Positions 59,721 through 64,000 of a DNA stretch of 64,000 nucleotides are shown here, one piece after another. The translations under genes and the position numbers were made by a program. The stretch lies in the NCBI GenBank assembly GCA_015680685.1, contig MNCI01017493.1:68258-132257 (forward strand). The letters are read 5' to 3'. Source of the stretch: Gnetum montanum. Its lineage: Eukaryota > Streptophyta > Gnetopsida > Gnetales > Gnetaceae. The notes beneath the pieces are model-generated. The model had not been told where the DNA came from, made no database searches, and saw only the letters and a list, made by a program, of their open reading frames with translations. Position 1 is the stretch's first letter. The number at the start of each line of letters is the position of its first letter.

Positions 59721-60560
59721 CGGATCAGAAGTTCCTATCTACTACCTAAGTCATGCTCTATTTGCATACGAAACATGGTGCAATGAAGTAGAGCGTAACT
59801 GCTTAGCATTGGTGTTTATACTCAAGAAATGTAGGCACTATATTTTCCATAGCCAGGTCAACATAATCTTTAAGAATAACATTCTACGGGCCATCATAAA
59901 TAATTTGTACAAAAGTAGTAGGATAGCCCATTGGAAAGCCATCACAGTAGAATTTGACTTGCACTACGTTAGCCAATCTTCCACAAAAGGCCAAGCGATA
60001 GCCAACCAGCATGTAACATCACTAGTTAACAATCAAGCCATAATAGAGCTTGAGTTTCCTGATGAATAGATATGTAGTTTAAGCCCTGTCTTGATAGGCC
60101 TCAAAGCAACATTATACTTCGATGGAGCTTCAACTAGCAGAGGCGGTAGTGCTATTGTTGTCATTACGCTCTCCCCTGAGGATGTTCATCCATTGGCTTA
60201 TTGCCTGGCTTTCCCTTGTATGAAAAATATGGTAGAGTATGAAGGGCATCTCAGGGGATTGTTAACAGCCAAGGAACTCAATGTTTAACACTTGGTAATC
60301 TAAGGCGATTCGATGCTTGTCATCAATCAAATCATAGGGGTCTACGCCTGCAAAGCTGTGCATCTATAGTCCTATTTCAATATGGCTAAAGATCTCCTGA
60401 AAAAATTCATGACAACGGATGCCCAACACGTGTCATGTAATGAAAATGTTGTAGCCGATGCACTGGCCACATTGGCCTTAAACATGCCACCACATTTGTT
60501 TGCCACCTGGCCTGCTTTAATGATGGAATGTACATAGCCTATCATTCAAACGGCACAAAT
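59721..60560 (+). pseudogene. T2 dual RNase H region
   Basis: The first RNase H runs EVPIYYLSHALFAYETWCN, ERNCLALVFILKKCRHYIFH, HWKAITVEFDLHYVSQSS. The second starts at about 60,115 with YFDGASTSRGGSAIVV (DGAS) and continues with GDSMLVINQI (after a TAA) and VVADALATLALNMPP. Matches T3 module by module. Confidence 0.85.
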
Positions 60561-61831
60561 TTCTTCTCTAAGCATGGGTGGAATGTTAGAATGGTACGAT
60601 AACATTAAAGCCAACCTTCTGCATGGCAAACCACCACACGAGCTAACACTCGCACAAAAATATGCAATCCGCAAGTGTGCTCGGAAATATCTCATCATTG
60701 GAGATAATACTCTCTGTAGATGCTCTTTTGATGGAGTATTGCTAACCTACGTTAATAATGACCAAGCACAACGAATAGTCAACAAAGTCCATGAAGGACT
60801 ATGTGGGGGACATATAGCCCCACGAGCCATGAACGCTAAAATTAGATGCTTGGTATTACTGGCCGTACATGGAATGAGACTGCCTGACCAAGGTTAAGAC
60901 ATGTGACACATGTCAACATTATGCACATCTAACACATGTGTTACCAACTGAATTGCATACCACACAGATCACTTGGCTATTCTAACAATGGGGACTAGAC
61001 ATCATAGGCCCCATCACGCCTAAGTCTTCCGTAGGACATAGCTTCATTATCACTGCCACCGAGTACTTCACGAAGTGGGTCGAGGCTATCCCCCTATGAA
61101 AGATTACATCTCAAAAGGTTTGCCATTTTATCTTAGACAATATAGTAACCAGATTTGGGCTTCCTATGACTATTTTAACTGACAATGGGCCAGAATTTGG
61201 TAGTACCGAAACCAAATCTTTCTGTAGTAACCTTGGTATCAAGAAATATTTTTTTTCGCCTTATTACCCACAAGAAAATGGTTAAGCAGAAGCAACAAAT
61301 AAGGTGGTTATCAATTTACTCAAGAAGATGCTTAGCAGCAACAAAAAATGATGGCATAAAAAAATCCTCTACGTACTATGGGCCTATCGTACGACATGTA
61401 GAACAACTACTGATAGAACACCCTACAACCTAGTCTATGGATCTGAAGTAGTGTTACCCCTGGAACTACAAATTCCCTCATTGTGGATGATCCTCTCCAT
61501 AGTTATAAATGAGACTCAACACAACGAGTCCAGGATCGTGGATTTAGACTCAGTAGAGGAGAAACGCATCCAGATGGTCAACACCATTGAAAGGTATGAA
61601 TACAGGTGTTAACAGAAGCATCATCACAACTTGCATCAACGATCGACCAAGAAAGGATACTTGGTTCTCAAAGCCATTTTTGAACTAGCGGGCAAATTCT
61701 CTACAACTTGGGAAGGCCCTTTCCTAGTTATCAACGCATATGGTAACGGAGCATTCAGGTTAGCAGACATTAGCAGCAACAAACACTAGAATCCAATGAA
61801 TCATATGTATCTAAAGTGGTACTACATCTAA
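60561..61831 (+). pseudogene. int: T2 integrase
   Basis: MLEWYDNIKANLLHG leads into VHEGLCGGHIAPRAM; after a frameshift (about 60,860) come TCDTCQHYAHLTHV (HHCC cysteines present), GLDIIGPITPKSSVGHSF, TDNGPEF, and NG-stop-AEATNK, where the codon before Ala is TAA. The catalytic Asp, Asp and Glu positions are all present but several stops break the frame. The C-terminal part runs LQIPSLWMILSIVINETQHN ... NPMNHMYLKWYYI to 61,831. It serves as the reference for reconstructing the T4 break. Confidence 0.87.
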
Positions 61832-61854
61832 ACGTTAACTTGGCTCAAACACAA

Positions 61855-62050
61855 GCTAACAAACGTCCACTATGACGTAAAACTGGCAGCGTTGTACACG
61901 TCCGCTATGACATAAAACTGGCATTTCTCACACGCGTCTGCCATGATGCTAACTGGCAAGGTAAGTATACGTCTGCTGAGATGCTAAACCAACATAGACT
62001 TGTCCCTAGGTCATGACATAAAACTGACACCCACAGCACATTCTGCTAGG
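61855..62050 (+). repeat. T2 tail microrepeats
   Basis: Five units of 'cgtccactatgacgtaaaactggca' type. Cut at 62,050 by T5; the flank is CTAGG. Confidence 0.75.
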
Positions 62051-64000
62051 TGTACCGACCGAAATTGTCAGTGCAAGGCTGGAATGTTACGAGCACCGAA
62101 TGATCTACAGACAAGCACAGTCGACCCTGCCTCCGCTTGAGGGCAAACTGGAACGGACGAAGGCAGAGTGCCTTGAATGGTTCGCACGCGGATCAAACAA
62201 GGACTTCCCCAACATTTGCCGCTACAACACGTTGGGCTATACGTAAACAATGCACGTTAAATGTAAACCCTAAACGAGCACGATAATGTAAATGAGCCTG
62301 TAAACGTAAACTGAAAAACGAAGAAAACTGCAATAAATCTGAGCAAAATGTAAACTATTTTGTATTGAGAATTGATTACAAAGTGCACCGGTCCAAATGC
62401 AGTTGTGGCTTTGACACAAGGCGGACAAAAGGCCCCGGCTCTAGTTTGCAGCGTAATTTCTCTTGGGTCTGCTCTCTAGTAAATTTTTGCCCCCCCTTGA
62501 AAACGTGGAAAACTGGGGTATTTATAGGGGCGGGGTTTTACCGGGAAAATCGGGTTGGCAGACACATGGGCGTATACGCTGGGCGTATACACTACATCAG
62601 GCCGGATTTAATTTACAAGTGTTACATTTTCTGGCATATACGCTGGGTGTATACGCTGTGGATGCTGAGCGTAGAGGATGACAGCGTAAGCGTATAGCAT
62701 GCCAGCGTAAGCCAAAAATGTACCCAGCGTATACACATGAAAATGCTTCATTTTAAGGTCANAAACCTTGGGGAAGGTCCTGAGGGGTCTGGACGCTCAA
62801 TTTTGGCACGTTTTGATGCATTTCTTGAGCCCGAAATTCTGTCTACGCTGGCCACACCCCGGCGTCTACGCCGGGCGTATAGGAATGGGAGGCCATCATT
62901 CGGAGCCCAAAATTCAATTTTTGAGTGCCTGAGACCTGCTGGAAACCTTGGGGAAGGTCCTGGGGGGTCTGGACGCTTGATTCTGGCATGTTTTGATGCA
63001 TTTCTGGAGCCCGAAAATCTGTCTACGCTGGGCCTTACGCCAGGCGTATACGCTGGGCGTAGAGGAATGAATGACCATTATTTGGAGCCTGAAATTTGAT
63101 TTTTAGGTGCCTGAGACCTATTGGGAACCTTGGGGAAGGTCTTGGGGGGTCCAGATGCTTGATTCTGGCATGTTTTGATGCATTTCTGGGGCCCGAAAGT
63201 CTATCTACGCTGGCCACACCCCGGCGTCTACTCCGGGCGTATAGGAATGGGAGACCATCATTTAGAGCCAAAAATTCAATTTTTGAGTGCCTAAGACCTG
63301 CTGGGAACCTTGGGGAAGGTCCTGGGGGGTCTGGACACTCGATTCTGGCACATTTTGATGCATTTCTGGAGCCCAAAAATCTATCTACGCTGGCCACACC
63401 CCGACGTCTACGCCGGGCGTATAGGAATGGGAGACCATCATTCGGAGCCCAAAATTCAATTTTTGACTGCCTGAGACCTACTAGGAACCCTGGCGAAGGT
63501 CCTGGGGGGTCTAGATGCTCAGTTCTGGCATGTTTTGACTTATTTATGGGGCCCTAAAGTCTCTCTACGCTGGGCCTTACGTCGGGCGTATACGCTGGGC
63601 GTAGAGGAATGAATGACCATCATTTGGTTCCTGAAATTTGATTTTCAAGTGCCTGAGACCTGATGGGAACCTTGGGAAAGGTCCTAGGGGGTCCATATGC
63701 TAGATTCTAGCATGTTTTGATGCATTTCTGGGGCCCGAAAGTCTGTCTACGCTGGCTGCATCCCGGCGTCTACGCCGGGCGTATAGGAATGGAAGACCAT
63801 CATTCGGAGCCCAAAATCGGATTTTCAAGTGCCTACGACCTGCTGGGGACCCTGGGGAAGGTCCTAGGGGGTCTAGACACTCCACTTTAGCATGTTTTGA
63901 GGAGTTTTTAAGCCCCAAAAGTTGCTGTACGCTGGGCCTTACGCTGGGCATGTGTAGGCCAGCGTACAGGATGCATACTTAGTGAAAACCAAGTATTTTG
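62051..64000 (-). mobile_element. T5: LTR of a - strand element, incomplete at window end
   Basis: Begins TGTACCGACCGAAAT, like the T3 LTR edge (TGTACCATCCGAAAT), continues with GGACGAAGGCAGAGTGCCTT, and at 63,970-64,000 reaches 'gcatacttagtgaaaaccaag', matching T3 25,625-25,647 about 120 bp before its LTR end. TATA (- strand) at 62,516-62,528 (CCCTATAAATACC). It is longer than the T3 LTR because of the 180-bp array. A single N at 62,762. Confidence 0.85.
62765..63960. repeat. 180-bp tandem array in T5 U3 (seven units, two subtypes)
   Basis: Units start with ACCTTGGGGAAGGTCC-like sequence at 62,765, 62,945, 63,127, 63,307, 63,487, 63,669 and 63,849 (spacing 180 or 182). Type A has 'ccacaccccggcgtctacgc'; type B has 'ggccttacgccaggcgtata' and is 182 bp. 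Order A B A A B A then a partial B-like unit. Open frames through it are by-products. Confidence 0.92.

Larger units (their letters stand above)
56887..62050 (+). mobile_element. T2 part 3: antisense 5' end, pol and tail
   Basis: Continues T2 after T4: right copy of the 326-bp duplication, antisense intron 1 and exon 1, pol and tail, until T5 begins at 62,051. The T2 3' LTR is not in the window. Confidence 0.85.

Noticed and set aside
62737-63951. Several long open frames on both strands
   Set aside because: They repeat with the 180-bp unit, occur on both strands and have no domain; they are the GC-rich satellite read through.

Overview
This window reads as repeat-dense plant nuclear DNA. 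It contains no rRNA, tRNA, CRISPR array or intact host gene that I can recognise. It is almost entirely made of five related Ty3/gypsy LTR retrotransposons of the Tat type: retroviral-like gag, retropepsin, RT, two RNase H domains (the second with the plant Tat DGAS motif) and integrase. Thick nesting, very long elements and heavy decay suggest a large plant genome (a gymnosperm or another large-genome lineage), but the sequence alone does not fix the taxon.

Layout. T1 (1-15,527, + strand) is an old, stop-ridden element whose 5' LTR lies outside the window. T2 (+ strand) is the host element, beginning with its 5' LTR at 16,903. It is split by two insertions and continues at 42,723-45,037 and 56,887-62,050. 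T3 (24,566-42,722, - strand) is an 18.2-kb element with two LTRs and a perfect 5-bp target duplication (CCTGT), inserted into T2. T4 (45,038-56,886) is a rearranged element: its 3' end is inverted and joined to its own 5' LTR, and the whole block is flanked by a 326-bp duplication of T2 sequence. T5 (62,051 to the window end) is an LTR, in - orientation, whose U3 carries a 180-bp tandem array.

The most interesting content is a second gene on the opposite strand, between protease and RT. In T3 it can be read from a TATA box (31,094) through an ATG (31,319) and eight exons to a stop (35,983). Splice sites are consistent and the spliced length is a multiple of three (about 1,055 codons), although nonsense codons have accumulated. 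Exons of the same gene are present in T1, T2, T3 and T4, with the same splice positions and phases where I could compare them. Exon 2 looks like a captured FCP1-like (HAD superfamily, NIF/CTD-phosphatase) domain whose catalytic DxDG aspartates are eroded. The later exons encode a retroelement-specific domain, a coiled-coil-like region and an acidic tail.

How the parts fit: the sense transcript from the LTR would encode gag-protease and then pol; the antisense gene lies where Ogre/Tat elements are known to carry an intron, and a plausible acceptor sits just before pol. Three non-coding zones (PR to antisense 3' end, antisense 5' end to pol, pol to PPT) carry degenerate TTAAACT/GGCC microrepeats. 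LTR U3, leader and antisense intron 1 share an element-specific palindromic motif (GCGTATACGC in T3). All coding regions here are damaged, so these are fossils of a formerly active system.
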